Counted from the first letter of the stretch, positions 7,652 to 17,127 are shown. The stretch: DNA of 35,580 bases from Candidatus Nanopelagicales bacterium (GCA_023253325.1 JALRGY010000006.1:1-35580); one strand, 5' to 3'. Translations and numbers: made by a program. The notes: generated from the letters alone by a model not told the origin.

Positions 7652-9508
7652 ATGGCTAGAGCAGTAGGAATTGACCTCGGTACCACCAACAGTGCGGTAA
7701 CCGTACTTGAGGCCGGCGAGCCAAAGGTCATCGCAAACGCAGAGGGCTTCAGAACCACCCCATCGGTGGTCGCCTTCACCAAGGATGGCAACATCCTGGT
7801 TGGTGAAACCGCGAAGCGTCAGGCTGTCACCAACGTTGACCGCACCGTGAGCTCTGTCAAGCGCCACATGGGCACGAACTGGGATATTGAAATTGATGGC
7901 AAGAAGTACACCTCACAGGAAATCAGCGCTCGTACGCTCATGAAGCTCAAGCGCGATGCAGAGGCATACCTCGGCGACACTGTCTCCGATGCAGTCATCA
8001 CCGTCCCCGCGTACTTCAGTGATGCACAGCGCCAAGCAACAAAAGAAGCTGGCGAGATTGCCGGCATGAATGTGTTGCGCATCATCAACGAACCAACATC
8101 AGCTGCTTTGGCATACGGCCTGGACAAGGGCGATACCGAGCAAACCATTCTGGTTTTTGACCTCGGTGGCGGAACGTTTGACGTGTCACTCCTTGAAATC
8201 GGCGATGGCGTCGTTGAAGTCAAAGCAACAAGTGGTGACAACAACCTCGGTGGCGACGATTGGGACAACGCAGTCGTTGACTGGATGGTCACGCAGTTCA
8301 AGAACGCACATGGTGTTGATTTGTCCAAGGACAAAATGGCAATGCAGCGTCTGCGTGAGGCAGCAGAAAAGGCAAAGATTGAACTGTCCAGTTCAACCGA
8401 AACCAGCATCAACCTGCCTTACATCACCGCAAGTGCTGATGGCCCCCTTCACCTCGAAGAGACATTGAGTCGCAGCAAGTTTGAGTCATTGACCGCAGAC
8501 TTGCTCAAGCGCACCAAGGCACCTTTCGAGGCTGTTGTTAAGGACGCAGGCGTCAAGGTTTCAGACATTGATCAGGTTGTTCTGGTTGGTGGGTCAACCC
8601 GCATGCCCGCAGTTGCAGAACTCGTCAAAGAAATGACGGGCAAAGACGCAAACAAGGGTGTTAACCCTGATGAGGTCGTTGCCATCGGTGCTGCACTTCA
8701 AGCAGGCGTGCTGCGCGGAGATGTTAAAGACGTTCTTCTCCTTGACGTCACACCACTGTCCCTCGGCATTGAGACCAAGGGCGGCGTGATGACCAAGCTA
8801 ATCGAGCGCAATACAACGATCCCCACCAAGCGTTCCGAGACGTTTACCACCGCTGAAGACAATCAGCCTTCCGTGTTGATCCAGGTCTATCAGGGTGAGC
8901 GTGAAATGGCTGCTTACAACAAGCAACTGGGAACATTTGAGCTGACCGGATTGCCACCAGCACCACGGGGCATCCCACAGATCGAGGTCACCTTCGACAT
9001 CGATGCCAACGGAATCGTCCACGTTTCCGCAAAGGACAACGCAACGGGCAAAGAGCAGTCAATGACCATCTCCGGTGGATCATCCTTGAACAAGGAAGAC
9101 ATTGACCGCATGATGCGCGATGCTGAGCAGCACGCTGAAGAGGACAAGGCACGCCGCGAGGAAGCCGAAGTTCGCAACAACGCTGAAGCACTCATCTACC
9201 AGACCGAGAAGTTCCTGGCAGACAATGCCGACAAGGTTCCAGCAGAAGCGAAAGCCAATGTTGAAGAGCCTTTGAACGAACTCAAAAAGGCAGTTGAAGA
9301 GAACGATGCAGCAGGCATGCGTACGGCAACTGACAAGGTTGCAGCCGCAAGCCAGGCACTTGGCGCCGCAATGTATGCGCAAGCAGAACAAGATGGCACC
9401 AGCGCTTCAGCAGATACAGCTGGCGAAGCAGCAGATATGTCTGAAGACGATGTTGTTGACGCCGAGATAATCGACGAAGAAACAACCAGCGAGGACGACA
9501 CCAAGTGA
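7652..9508 (+). CDS. dnaK: Chaperone DnaK (Hsp70)
   Basis: ATP-dependent Hsp70 that binds exposed hydrophobic segments and works with DnaJ and GrpE. 618 residues, the usual actinobacterial length. The nucleotide-binding domain has [11 protein letters not shown] (6-16), the catalytic Lys at residue 70 (SSVKRHMG), [23 protein letters not shown] and VGGSTRMP. The substrate-binding domain starts after [18 protein letters not shown], and the acidic tail ends [10 protein letters not shown]. Unlike its leaderless neighbours it has a strong Shine-Dalgarno (AAGAGGAG, seven bases before ATG) and a leader, fitting a highly expressed gene. The GTG of grpE overlaps its stop (GTGA). Confidence 0.98.
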   Translation: MARAVGIDLGTTNSAVTVLEAGEPKVIANAEGFRTTPSVVAFTKDGNILVGETAKRQAVTNVDRTVSSVKRHMGTNWDIEIDGKKYTSQEISARTLMKLKRDAEAYLGDTVSDAVITVPAYFSDAQRQATKEAGEIAGMNVLRIINEPTSAALAYGLDKGDTEQTILVFDLGGGTFDVSLLEIGDGVVEVKATSGDNNLGGDDWDNAVVDWMVTQFKNAHGVDLSKDKMAMQRLREAAEKAKIELSSSTETSINLPYITASADGPLHLEETLSRSKFESLTADLLKRTKAPFEAVVKDAGVKVSDIDQVVLVGGSTRMPAVAELVKEMTGKDANKGVNPDEVVAIGAALQAGVLRGDVKDVLLLDVTPLSLGIETKGGVMTKLIERNTTIPTKRSETFTTAEDNQPSVLIQVYQGEREMAAYNKQLGTFELTGLPPAPRGIPQIEVTFDIDANGIVHVSAKDNATGKEQSMTISGGSSLNKEDIDRMMRDAEQHAEEDKARREEAEVRNNAEALIYQTEKFLADNADKVPAEAKANVEEPLNELKKAVEENDAAGMRTATDKVAAASQALGAAMYAQAEQDGTSASADTAGEAADMSEDDVVDAEIIDEETTSEDDTK

Positions 9509-10107
9509 CACAGGAATTCGATCCGAGTGAAGAGGGAGTGCGCGTGAACGACAAGCGCCGCATCGACCCCGACACTTTTGAGGTCCGTCAGCCCAGTGAA
9601 AGCTGGGCTGACGGCTCCTCGGCACAAGGTGACCAGGACGATGCAGATGCGGCTTCAGTTGAAGCCGATGTGATCGAGGGTGAGGTCGGCGAGATCGAGT
9701 CGAAGGTTGCCGAACTAACGTCAGACTTACAGCGCGTGCACGCGGAATACGCAAACTATCGCAAGCGCATTGAGCGTGATCGTGACATTAATCGTCAGGT
9801 GGCAATGGGATCAGTCTTTGTTGAACTTTTGCCAATCCTCGATGACATTGATCGGGCTCGCGAACATGACGAGCTCGTTGGAACTTTCAAAACAGTAGGC
9901 GACAATCTTGACGCAGCTCTGACCAAACTCGGTCTCGAGCGATTTGGGTCCGAGAATGAACCATTCGATCCAAATATGCATGAAGCACTTGCCAGCGTTG
10001 AAGCTGAAGGTGTTACTGAGCCGACCGTTGTTGCGGTGTTCCAGCCTGGCTACCGTCAAGGTGAGCGAATTTTGAGGCCTGCACGCGTCAGCGTTGCAGG
10101 TACGTGA
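9505..10107 (+). CDS. grpE: Nucleotide exchange factor GrpE
   Basis: Releases ADP from DnaK. 200 residues: an acidic disordered N-terminus, a coiled-coil helix (about 65-105; [23 protein letters not shown] is its start region), a helical bundle ([15 protein letters not shown]) and the beta domain with the family signature FDPNMHEAL and the ending [14 protein letters not shown]. The GTG start overlaps the dnaK stop by four bases, so translation is probably coupled. Another in-frame GTG at 9544 would remove 13 residues of the disordered tail. Confidence 0.96.
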   Translation: MTQEFDPSEEGVRVNDKRRIDPDTFEVRQPSESWADGSSAQGDQDDADAASVEADVIEGEVGEIESKVAELTSDLQRVHAEYANYRKRIERDRDINRQVAMGSVFVELLPILDDIDRAREHDELVGTFKTVGDNLDAALTKLGLERFGSENEPFDPNMHEALASVEAEGVTEPTVVAVFQPGYRQGERILRPARVSVAGT

Positions 10108-10124
10108 CACGTTGCTACAACGTG
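10108..10124 (+). repeat. Intercistronic hairpin between grpE and dnaJ
   Basis: CACGTTG-CTA-CAACGTG is a perfect seven-base inverted repeat with a three-base loop, starting right after the grpE stop codon and 22 bases before the dnaJ ATG. No T-tract follows, so it is not a typical terminator. It could stabilise or cut the mRNA and set the GrpE:DnaJ ratio. Confidence 0.6.
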
Positions 10125-10146
10125 AAACCATGAAGGCAGAAAGTGA

Positions 10147-11322
10147 ATGAATAAGGACTGGCTCGAGAAGGACTTCTATGCCTCTCTCGGTGTTGCTAAA
10201 GATGCAACACCTGATGAGATGAAAAAGAAGTACCGCAAACTCGCACGCGAACTCCACCCTGATAAGAATCCGGGTGATAAAAAAGCTGAGGACAAGTTCA
10301 AGGAAATGTCCGAGGCCTACGACGTGTTGTCCGATCCAGCCAAGCGCAAGGAATACGACGAAGCGCGCGAACTCTTCGCATCAGGTGGCTACTCCCAAGG
10401 CGGTGGAGGTTTCGGCGGTGGAGGTTTTGGTGGTGGCGGCTATAACGTCAACTACGAAGATCTCTTTGGCGGAGACCAAGGTGGCTTTGGCGATTTCCTC
10501 GGCGGCATGTTTAATCGGGGGCGCTCGGGTGGCAGACGATCACCGCAGCCCCGCCGTGGCGCGGACATTGAATCCTCGGCAACTCTCTCATTCTCGGATT
10601 CCCTGGACGGTGTAACCCTGCCGTTGCGATTGTCAGAGGACGCGCCGTGCACCATGTGCCACGGAACAGGCGCCAAGGCGGGAAGCACTCCTTCGGTGTG
10701 CCCCACTTGTGGTGGAAATGGTCAGGTGTCCCGCAATGCGGGTGGTTTCGCATTCGCTGAGCCGTGCCCCACGTGCCACGGCCGTGGGCTTTATGTTGAT
10801 GATCCCTGCACGCTGTGCCACGGTTCAGGTCGCGGCAAAAAGACGCGCACCGTCCAAGCGCGCATCCCGGCCGGTGTCAAGGATGGAAGCAAGATTCGCT
10901 TAAAAGGCAAAGGTGGTCCCGGGGAAAACGGTGGCCCCAGCGGTGACCTGTTCATTAAAGTGAGCGTGACTCCGGACAAGTTGTTCACGCGCAAGGGTGA
11001 CAACCTGTCCATCGAGGTCCCAGTGACTTTCCATGAAGCTGCACTCGGTGCGGATATTTCAGTTCCTGTTCCTCGCGGTGGCACGGTAAAAGTTCGCATT
11101 CCTGCTGGAACAGCAAATGGTCGCGCATTCCGCATTAAAGGCAAAGGAATCCGCGGTAAGAATGGTGTGAACCATGACGTGTTAGCGGTGGTTGAAGTCT
11201 CTGTCCCAGAGAACCTCTCCGAGGAAGCCCGGGTTGCACTTGATGCATTTGCCGCGGCGACCACAGAACACGATCCACGGGAAAAAGCTTTCGCGGCTCA
11301 TACTAAGGCTGCAACGTCATGA
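10147..11322 (+). CDS. dnaJ: Chaperone DnaJ (type A Hsp40)
   Basis: Co-chaperone that loads substrates on DnaK and triggers its ATPase. 391 residues with all type A parts: J domain with HPD ([11 protein letters not shown], near residue 37), a Gly/Phe-rich linker (about 78-125, with GGGGFGGGG repeats), a zinc domain with four CxxCxGxG-type repeats ([32 protein letters not shown]) and the C-terminal beta domains. The N-terminus [15 protein letters not shown] is that of the actinobacterial DnaJ1 found in dnaK operons. Its stop overlaps the hspR start (ATGA). Confidence 0.97.
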   Translation: MNKDWLEKDFYASLGVAKDATPDEMKKKYRKLARELHPDKNPGDKKAEDKFKEMSEAYDVLSDPAKRKEYDEARELFASGGYSQGGGGFGGGGFGGGGYNVNYEDLFGGDQGGFGDFLGGMFNRGRSGGRRSPQPRRGADIESSATLSFSDSLDGVTLPLRLSEDAPCTMCHGTGAKAGSTPSVCPTCGGNGQVSRNAGGFAFAEPCPTCHGRGLYVDDPCTLCHGSGRGKKTRTVQARIPAGVKDGSKIRLKGKGGPGENGGPSGDLFIKVSVTPDKLFTRKGDNLSIEVPVTFHEAALGADISVPVPRGGTVKVRIPAGTANGRAFRIKGKGIRGKNGVNHDVLAVVEVSVPENLSEEARVALDAFAAATTEHDPREKAFAAHTKAATS

Positions 11323-11672
11323 ATTCTCCCTATGAAGAAGTCATTGTTGCCAGTGATACACCGGTCTATGCAATCTCGATTGCTGCTCAACTTGCTGGCC
11401 TTCACCCGCAAACTTTGCGCCAGTATGACCGCGTGGGGCTCGTTGTCGCGCAGCGCGTTGGAGGACGTAATCGACTTTACAGTGCGCGGGACGTCCAGCG
11501 GCTGCGCTATGTCGCACAGCTGTCCGCCGAGGGACTGAGCATCGAAGGTATCCGTCGAGTGCTCGAATTGGAAAGTGAAATTATGCAGTTGCGTGGTCGA
11601 CTTGATGAGTTCCATCGCGAACGTTCATCACGTGCGCTAGTTGTGTGGCGGCCGCAACGTAAAAAGTCCTAG
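11319..11672 (+). CDS. hspR: Heat-shock repressor HspR (MerR family)
   Basis: Autoregulatory repressor of the dnaK operon that binds HAIR sites, in known cases with DnaK as co-repressor. 117 residues with a MerR-type winged helix (about 14-85): [40 protein letters not shown] and [21 protein letters not shown], then a short helix and a basic tail. It lacks the long effector domain of MerR activators, as HspR does. The ATGA overlap with dnaJ and 23-base gap to clpB place it within the operon, and a HAIR site stands before dnaK, closing the feedback loop. Confidence 0.95.
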   Translation: MNSPYEEVIVASDTPVYAISIAAQLAGLHPQTLRQYDRVGLVVAQRVGGRNRLYSARDVQRLRYVAQLSAEGLSIEGIRRVLELESEIMQLRGRLDEFHRERSSRALVVWRPQRKKS

Positions 11673-11695
11673 AGATTCAACAGGGGAGGCAGCAA

Positions 11696-13102
11696 ATGGA
11701 TATTCAATTCACCAGTAAAAGTCAGGATGCTCTGGGAGCGTCCGTCCGAATCGCTGCTGCGCAGGGTAATCCTTCGGTCGAGCCAATTCACTTGCTCGAT
11801 TCACTCTTGCAGCAGGGCCCGGGAATTGCCACAGCGCTCCTAGAAAACCTCGGAGTCAATATCGCTGAACTGACAACCTCCGTTCGTGAGGCCATGCAGT
11901 CTTTGCCATCCGCCTCGGGCAGCACGGTTGCCGCGCCCCAGTTGAGTCAACTGAGTTTCAAGGTGTTGACGGCGGCTGAAAATTTGGCCAAGGAGCGTGG
12001 TGACGAATACGTCAGTACCGAGCACATATTGATTGGGCTCGCTGAAGTTGGCGGCCCCAATGTTGCCGATCGACTTGCATCAGTGGGTGCAACTCCACAA
12101 GCATTACTCGCAGCACTACAGGAAACGAGAGGAAGCGCACGCGTGACCACACAGGAGCCCGAGGGCACATTCCAGGCGTTGGAAAAATATGGTGTGGATC
12201 TCACCGCACTCGCTCGCGAGGGCAAGATCGACCCTGTTATCGGTCGTGACGAAGAAGTCCGCCGCACGATCCAGGTGCTGTCGCGGCGCACAAAAAACAA
12301 CCCTGTTCTCATTGGTGAGCCGGGCGTTGGAAAAACTGCGGTGGTTGAAGGTCTTGCCCGTCGAATTGTTGAAGGCGATGTACCAACTTCGCTTGCCGGC
12401 AAGACTTTGATATCTCTCGACATGAGTTCCATGGTCGCGGGCGCAAAGTTTCGAGGCGAATTTGAAGAACGCCTCAAGGCTGTTCTCGATGAAATTAAAG
12501 CAAGTGATGGCCAGATCATCACGTTTATCGATGAACTTCACACTGTTGTTGGTGCGGGTAGTAGCGGTGACTCGGCCATGGACGCTGGAAATATGCTCAA
12601 GCCGATGCTCGCGCGTGGCGAACTGCGCATGATTGGTGCCACAACCCTTGATGAATTCCGCGAATACATCGAAAAAGATCCCGCTCTTGAGCGTCGTTTC
12701 CAGCAGGTCTTTGTTGATCAACCTTCGGTTGAAGACACTATTGCAATCTTGCGTGGCATCAAAGAAAAATATGAGGCACACCACAAGGTTGTTATCTCGG
12801 ATTCAGCTCTTGTTGCCGCAGCAACAATGTCTGACCGTTATATAACGAGTCGCTTTCTGCCAGACAAGGCAATTGACTTGATGGATGAATCAGCAAGTCG
12901 CCTGCGCATGGAAATTGATTCGTCCCCTGTTGAGATTGATGTTTTGCAGCGTCAGGTTGATCGCCTTCGCATGGAGGAACTTGCTGTTGCAAAAGAAACT
13001 GATGAGGCATCGCAAGCACGGTTGTCAAAAATTCGTTCAGAAATTGCAGACAAAGACGAAGAGCTACGAGGATTGCGAACCCGATGGGATGCCGAGAAGT
13101 AG
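11696..13102 (+). CDS. clpB: ClpB disaggregase, N-terminal part (ends at in-frame amber codon)
   Basis: First 468 codons of ClpB, the Hsp100 ring ATPase that extracts proteins from aggregates with DnaK/DnaJ. It holds the double Clp-N domain (1-145), NBD1 with Walker A GEPGVGKT (207-214) and Walker B ITFIDELH, and the first part of the coiled-coil middle domain. A good Shine-Dalgarno (GGGGAGG) precedes the ATG. Codon 469 is TAG where relatives have a charged or polar residue before GL(N/D)RxGE(I/L)K; the same frame continues after it without loss of a base. TAG is an ordinary stop here (hspR and the GntR gene end in TAG), so recoding is unlikely. Confidence 0.9.
   Translation: MDIQFTSKSQDALGASVRIAAAQGNPSVEPIHLLDSLLQQGPGIATALLENLGVNIAELTTSVREAMQSLPSASGSTVAAPQLSQLSFKVLTAAENLAKERGDEYVSTEHILIGLAEVGGPNVADRLASVGATPQALLAALQETRGSARVTTQEPEGTFQALEKYGVDLTALAREGKIDPVIGRDEEVRRTIQVLSRRTKNNPVLIGEPGVGKTAVVEGLARRIVEGDVPTSLAGKTLISLDMSSMVAGAKFRGEFEERLKAVLDEIKASDGQIITFIDELHTVVGAGSSGDSAMDAGNMLKPMLARGELRMIGATTLDEFREYIEKDPALERRFQQVFVDQPSVEDTIAILRGIKEKYEAHHKVVISDSALVAAATMSDRYITSRFLPDKAIDLMDESASRLRMEIDSSPVEIDVLQRQVDRLRMEELAVAKETDEASQARLSKIRSEIADKDEELRGLRTRWDAEK
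13100..13102 (+). other. In-frame TAG (codon 469) inside clpB
   Basis: Without this codon the frame runs from 11696 to 14278 as 861 codons including stop, the normal ClpB length. The codon lies between DAEK and GLDRIGEIK of the middle domain. A single base change (for example AAG, GAG or CAG to TAG) explains it. It can be a real nonsense mutation or a sequencing/assembly error. Confidence 0.9.
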
Positions 13103-13153
13103 GGTCTTGATCGAATCGGTGAAATCAAAGTACTCATCGATGATCTTCGAGCG

Positions 13154-14278
13154 GTGGCGGACAAAGCCCAGCGTGAAGGTGACTTTGAGCAAGCATCTCG
13201 CATTTTGTACTCCGAGCTGCCCACCTTCGAAGAGGAACTTGTTCGCGTCACGGCTGAAACCAATGCGCGTGAGTCGGCAATGGTCAAAGAGGAAGTCACG
13301 GCTGATGACATCGCCGAGGTAGTCGCGGCGTGGACAGGTATCCCCGCAGGCCGGTTGCTCGAAGGTGAAACCGAGAAACTCATTCGCATGGAAGAGGAAC
13401 TGGGCCATCGCGTGATCGGGCAAAAAGAGGCGGTCCGTGAAGTCAGCGATGCTGTTCGCCGATCACGTGCTGGAATCTCAGATCCCGACCGTCCCACGGG
13501 TTCATTCATGTTCCTTGGTCCAACCGGTGTTGGAAAGACAGAACTCGCAAAGGCGCTTGCTGAGTTCCTTTTTGATGACCAGCGCGCAATGATTCGCATC
13601 GACATGAGTGAGTATTCAGAAAAGCATTCGGTATCACGCTTAGTCGGTGCTCCTCCGGGCTATGTTGGTTATGAAGAAGGCGGACAACTCACGGAAGCAG
13701 TGCGTCGTAGGCCTTATTCGGTGGTTTTGCTCGATGAAGTTGAGAAAGCAAACCCAGAAGTGTTTGATATTTTGCTTCAGGTCTTGGACGACGGTCGATT
13801 GACCGACGGCCACGGCCGGACAGTGGATTTCCGCAACGTGATCCTGATTCTGACGTCAAACATGGGTTCGCAGTACCTCATTGACACCGAAATGCCCTTT
13901 GAAGAGCGCAAGGTGAAGGTCATGGAAGTGGTGCGCCAACAGTTCCGGCCTGAGTTCTTGAACCGCCTTGATGCAATGGTCACCTTTGATCCACTGGACA
14001 AAGAAGAATTGTCGCGGATTGCGGGAATTCAAATCGAGCAATTGCAAAAGCGCCTCGTTGATCGACGCATTCAACTAGATCTGGACCAGGGGGCTCGAGG
14101 CTGGCTGGTTGATCACGGCTTCGATCCCGTCTATGGCGCACGGCCACTGCGCCGTCTGGTGCAAACAGCTGTTGGCGACAAGTTGGCCATGGCGATCCTT
14201 GATGGCACCGTGCGCGATGGTGACACCGTGCACATCGGTGTCGCGGAGGATGGGGACTCCCTTACACTGCGGGCATGA
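13154..14278 (+). CDS. clpB: ClpB disaggregase, C-terminal part (after the amber codon)
   Basis: Continuation of clpB in the same frame. The first possible restart is GTG 13154, 17 codons past the amber, with no Shine-Dalgarno, so independent translation is doubtful. The segment carries the end of the middle domain (DKAQREGDFEQASRI), the linker VVAAWTGIPAGRLLEGE, NBD2 with Walker A GPTGVGKTE (608-616 in full numbering), VVLLDEVEKA (Walker B), the pore region GYVGYEEGGQLTEAV, the sensor ILTSNMGS and the C-terminal domain with GARPLRRLVQ. All look under selection, which argues for a very recent mutation or a sequence error. Confidence 0.85.
   Translation: MADKAQREGDFEQASRILYSELPTFEEELVRVTAETNARESAMVKEEVTADDIAEVVAAWTGIPAGRLLEGETEKLIRMEEELGHRVIGQKEAVREVSDAVRRSRAGISDPDRPTGSFMFLGPTGVGKTELAKALAEFLFDDQRAMIRIDMSEYSEKHSVSRLVGAPPGYVGYEEGGQLTEAVRRRPYSVVLLDEVEKANPEVFDILLQVLDDGRLTDGHGRTVDFRNVILILTSNMGSQYLIDTEMPFEERKVKVMEVVRQQFRPEFLNRLDAMVTFDPLDKEELSRIAGIQIEQLQKRLVDRRIQLDLDQGARGWLVDHGFDPVYGARPLRRLVQTAVGDKLAMAILDGTVRDGDTVHIGVAEDGDSLTLRA
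14263..14274 (+). promoter_or_regulatory. Leaderless -10 element (TACACT-N6-ATG) inside the end of clpB
   Basis: TACACT ends six bases before the ATG of the secreted protein gene. It lies in the last codons of clpB, so the downstream gene can be transcribed independently of the heat-shock operon. Confidence 0.6.
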
Positions 14279-14772
14279 AAAAAACCGGAGTTCTTGTCAG
14301 TCTCATTGCAGTCTTTTCACTCGTATTCGCGGGATCGGCGCAAGCTGCCCCCAAGGGTGAGAAAATTGCGTTCAAAACCGTCTTTGTAAGCCAAGATACA
14401 TCCCTCACCACGCTGCCCGGTGGAATTGTTTACGGCTGGAACAGGTTGACGAGCCCAACGCGAATTAGCAAGCAATCTGCGACCGTTGAGTTTCTTGGCT
14501 CGGTTAATTATGTTGATGGCTCTGGACCGTTCAACGGGTTCATCACCGTCACAACCGTTGGCGGCGACAAGTTGGGTCTCAGCGTCTCTGGACGTGGGCT
14601 GTCTTTGGCAGCAGACTCATCAACAGCGGATGCTCGCTTCAGTGGATCCATCACGATTATCGGCGGATCTGGCAAATATAAGAATGCCCAAGGAATTGGA
14701 ACGATGACGGGGACTCGAGCTTCGGCACTGGGTAGCCCCGTTGCCATGAAGTTCAACCTAACGTTGAAGTAG
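14275..14772 (+). CDS. Small secreted beta-barrel-like protein of unknown function
   Basis: A 165-residue protein with a clear Sec signal peptide (KK, hydrophobic stretch LVSLIAVFSLVFAGSAQA, likely cleavage after residue 24). The mature part has no Cys and alternates short strands. The C-terminal FSGSITIIGGSGKYKNAQG and GTMTGTR resemble the repeat of allene-oxide-cyclase/dirigent-like barrels (ITGGTGxYxxAxGxGTFTG), so an extracellular eight-stranded barrel is a reasonable guess. The ATG overlaps the clpB stop (ATGA), and the gene ends 15 bases into the convergent aminotransferase gene. I do not recognise a specific function. Confidence 0.75.
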   Translation: MKKTGVLVSLIAVFSLVFAGSAQAAPKGEKIAFKTVFVSQDTSLTTLPGGIVYGWNRLTSPTRISKQSATVEFLGSVNYVDGSGPFNGFITVTTVGGDKLGLSVSGRGLSLAADSSTADARFSGSITIIGGSGKYKNAQGIGTMTGTRASALGSPVAMKFNLTLK

Positions 14773-15927
14773 TACCTGTAGTCGTTCGGTGGCTTCTGCG
14801 AGAACTTCTGGTTTCTTGCAGAAAGCCCACCGCACGTGATTTGTGCCGTTACTTGGATCGCCATAGAAAACTTGGTGTGGAATGGCGACTACACGGCAGA
14901 GTTCGGGTACTTGACGACAGAAATCCAGACCGTCGGTAAACCCAAGACCTGAAATATCCGTGGTAATGAAATAGGTCCCCTCGGTGGGTAATACGGAAAA
15001 CCCAGCGCTAACAAGTCCCGCGACAAGTTGATCCCGCTTGTCACTCAGGTCTTGGCGGAAGCCGTCGAAATATGTTCCTGGGAAACGAAGCCCTTGAGCA
15101 ATGGCCAATTGAAATGGCCCGCCGGAAACAAAACTCAAGTGTTGGCGCACCGTTCTCACCGCATGGATCAAATTCGCGGGTCCTGTTGCCCACCCAACTT
15201 TCCAGCCGGTGAATGAGAAACTTTTTCCACCCGAGCCAATTGTGATTGTGCGCTCAAACATTCCGGGCAAGGTGGCCATTGGTATGTGTTGGTGGTTGCC
15301 GAACCAGAGGTGTTCGTACGCTTCATCCGATATAACAATCAGGTCATGGCTCATGGCTAAATTTGCCAGCGCGATCATTTCTGCCCGTGTGAACACCACA
15401 CCGGTCGGGTTGTGTGGTGAATTGAGCAGCAGGACTTTGGTTCGAGGTGTAATAGCTAGCGCGATTGCCTCGATGTCTGGCCTCAGGTCGGTCGTAGTCA
15501 TTGGAACGCCAACAGGTGTGGCGCCCGCGAGGTCAACCGCTGCGCGATAAACATCGAATGCTGGATCACACATGACAACTTCGTCCCCGGATTCAACGAG
15601 AGCGAGTAGGGAAGCGGAAATCGCCTCGGACGCACCCGTGGTGACAACGACGTCCGTATCAGGATTGAGTTGCAAGCTATAAAAGCGTGCTTGATGTTCG
15701 CAAATGGCCTCGCGTAATTGCGGGAACCCGTGTGCAGGCGGATATTGGTTTCCAATTCCCTCCGTTAAACACCGAATTACTTCCTCTTTGAGTTCAGTGG
15801 GTCCATCCGTATCAGGAAAGCCCTGGCCCAGGTTAATTGAGTCTGTTTCGAGAGCCCGACGTGACATCTCGCCAAAAATGGATAGCGCATGTGGCTGCAT
15901 TCGGGGGACCAGCGGGCTGTCAATCAC
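14758..15927 (-). CDS. dapC: Class I/II PLP aminotransferase, DapC-like (N-succinyldiaminopimelate aminotransferase candidate)
   Basis: A 389-residue fold-type I aminotransferase. PLP contacts are visible: TTGASEAI (phosphate), HNPTG with N173, DEAYEHL with D201 and Y204, and the Schiff-base lysine K235 in GSGGKSFSFTGWKVGW; HVRWAFCK near the end carries the carboxylate-binding Arg. It aligns throughout with my memory of M. tuberculosis Rv0858c (DapC), including INLGQGFPDTDGP and NQYPP. DapC makes N-succinyl-LL-diaminopimelate for lysine and peptidoglycan. Kynurenine/methionine aminotransferases are close relatives, so the substrate is not certain. No other dap genes are nearby. Confidence 0.85.
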   Translation of the reverse strand: MIDSPLVPRMQPHALSIFGEMSRRALETDSINLGQGFPDTDGPTELKEEVIRCLTEGIGNQYPPAHGFPQLREAICEHQARFYSLQLNPDTDVVVTTGASEAISASLLALVESGDEVVMCDPAFDVYRAAVDLAGATPVGVPMTTTDLRPDIEAIALAITPRTKVLLLNSPHNPTGVVFTRAEMIALANLAMSHDLIVISDEAYEHLWFGNHQHIPMATLPGMFERTITIGSGGKSFSFTGWKVGWATGPANLIHAVRTVRQHLSFVSGGPFQLAIAQGLRFPGTYFDGFRQDLSDKRDQLVAGLVSAGFSVLPTEGTYFITTDISGLGFTDGLDFCRQVPELCRVVAIPHQVFYGDPSNGTNHVRWAFCKKPEVLAEATERLQVLLQR

Positions 15928-15939
15928 GAGTTAAGCGTA
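15928..15939 (-). promoter_or_regulatory. Leaderless -10 element (TACGCT-N6-GTG) of the dapC-like gene
   Basis: On the minus strand TACGCT, then six bases, then GTG 15927. No Shine-Dalgarno is present. Confidence 0.6.
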
Positions 15940-15993
15940 GTGCCGCATTGTGGAAAAGCGTCTAATCCTCTCGACTCGGGCCGACTGACTTGA

Positions 15994-16005
15994 CAAGCTG
16001 AAACC
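15994..16005 (+). promoter_or_regulatory. Candidate leaderless -10 element (CAAGCT-N6-ATG)
   Basis: CAAGCT ends six bases before ATG 16006, the CAnnnT variant of the local start pattern. Confidence 0.4.
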
Positions 16006-17127
16006 ATGTCCTGCTGCACCGGATTCGCTCCGGGTCATAAACCGTGGTTAGGTGATCCCGTGATCGAGTCATCAGTGCAGATGCCCCACGAGTGGGACAA
16101 AGTGATTGAAATGATTGCTCAATCTGCTGCAGATTCTGATGGTCGCGGGGTTCCTCGCAGTCATTTCGATGAACTCGCCAAAGTCGGAGCCCACGGTGCG
16201 CCCAATGAATCGAGTCTGCAACGCGAACTCACTGAACGCATTGCCGGCGCTGATGCCAGCACGTGGTTTTGTTGGGCCCAGCATCAAACACCGTTGAGGA
16301 CTCTCCAGGCAGGGGGGAATCAGTCTGATTCTGAGGACATCAGGACCCGCTGGTTACCGGGTTTGGAAAGCGGTGAGTTCCTGGCTGCTGTTGCATTTGC
16401 TCATATTCGCCGTCCGGGACCAGCGAACCCGGTTGCCCTTGAGGTGAATGGAAAGTGGGAACTTCATGGCACCCTGGATTGGGTGACGAGTTGGGATATC
16501 GCTGACGTCGTGATGGTTATGGCGGCAACCGAAGACAAAGATTCGATTGTTACATTCTTCATGCCGATCAAGGACTTCGAAAAAAAAATCTTGGGTTCGC
16601 GAGTTGATGCACCACTTAAACTTCTTGCAATGGGTGGCACGCATACCCGTCCAGTGCATTTTGATCACTCGATCGTCCCAACCGAGTATGTATTCTCCGT
16701 GCAATCAATGAATGAGTGGTTAGCAGCGGATGCCATGAAAACAATATTGCCAAACCCTGCCGGGTTAGGGGTGGCACGTGCGGCGATTAACGAACTTATT
16801 GTGACAGGGGAGAAGCGCAGCAGCGAAGTTGTTCGGGCTACCGCGTCATTCTTGGCAGAGAAGTTCATGCACCTGCGTGCGAGAGCCTATGCAATTCTTG
16901 ATTCACCCCAAGGCTTTAGCCGTGATGAGGCAATAACTTGCCGAGTCGAGATATTGCAACTGGCGCGGATCTGCACAGAAGCTGTGATCATCGCCCAAGC
17001 AGGAGCTGCCATGATGACGGGTCGTTCCGCTGAGCGGCGAGTGCGAGAGGCCATGTTCTTGCAGGTGCAGGCCCAAACTAATGAGACTCGTCATGCGGCA
17101 CTGAACGAATTAATCGACGGCGATTAG
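16006..17127 (+). CDS. Acyl-CoA dehydrogenase-like flavoprotein
   Basis: A 373-residue protein resembling the acyl-CoA dehydrogenase superfamily: an N-terminal helical part (ADASTWFCWAQHQTPLRTL), a central beta domain (FLAAVAFAHIRRPGPANPVALEV, KWELHGTLDWVTSWDIADVVMVMAAT) and a C-terminal four-helix bundle (LGVARAAINELIV to RHAALNELI). The catalytic Glu of true dehydrogenases cannot be placed with confidence. The GTLDWVTSWDIADVVMVMA stretch is typical of divergent members that include flavin monooxygenases and uncharacterised actinobacterial proteins. It stands alone, without ETF or thiolase genes. Its TAG overlaps the TAA of the convergent protease gene. Substrate unknown. Confidence 0.65.
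   Translation: MSCCTGFAPGHKPWLGDPVIESSVQMPHEWDKVIEMIAQSAADSDGRGVPRSHFDELAKVGAHGAPNESSLQRELTERIAGADASTWFCWAQHQTPLRTLQAGGNQSDSEDIRTRWLPGLESGEFLAAVAFAHIRRPGPANPVALEVNGKWELHGTLDWVTSWDIADVVMVMAATEDKDSIVTFFMPIKDFEKKILGSRVDAPLKLLAMGGTHTRPVHFDHSIVPTEYVFSVQSMNEWLAADAMKTILPNPAGLGVARAAINELIVTGEKRSSEVVRATASFLAEKFMHLRARAYAILDSPQGFSRDEAITCRVEILQLARICTEAVIIAQAGAAMMTGRSAERRVREAMFLQVQAQTNETRHAALNELIDGD

Noticed and set aside
10791-11264. 157-codon minus-strand open frame inside dnaJ
   Set aside because: It is antisense to the conserved C-terminal domains of DnaJ; Ser/Pro/Thr-rich composition is typical of an antisense shadow.
12116-12784. 222-codon minus-strand open frame inside clpB
   Set aside because: It lies opposite the strongly conserved NBD1 and has no start signal or recognisable domain.
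13100-13160. Programmed readthrough or stop-codon recoding at the clpB amber
   Set aside because: TAG ends other genes here normally, the context is not the CARYYA type, and no downstream stem-loop is evident.
14758-14772. Bidirectional terminator between the secreted protein and the dapC-like gene
   Set aside because: The two coding regions overlap by 15 bases and no hairpin is visible.
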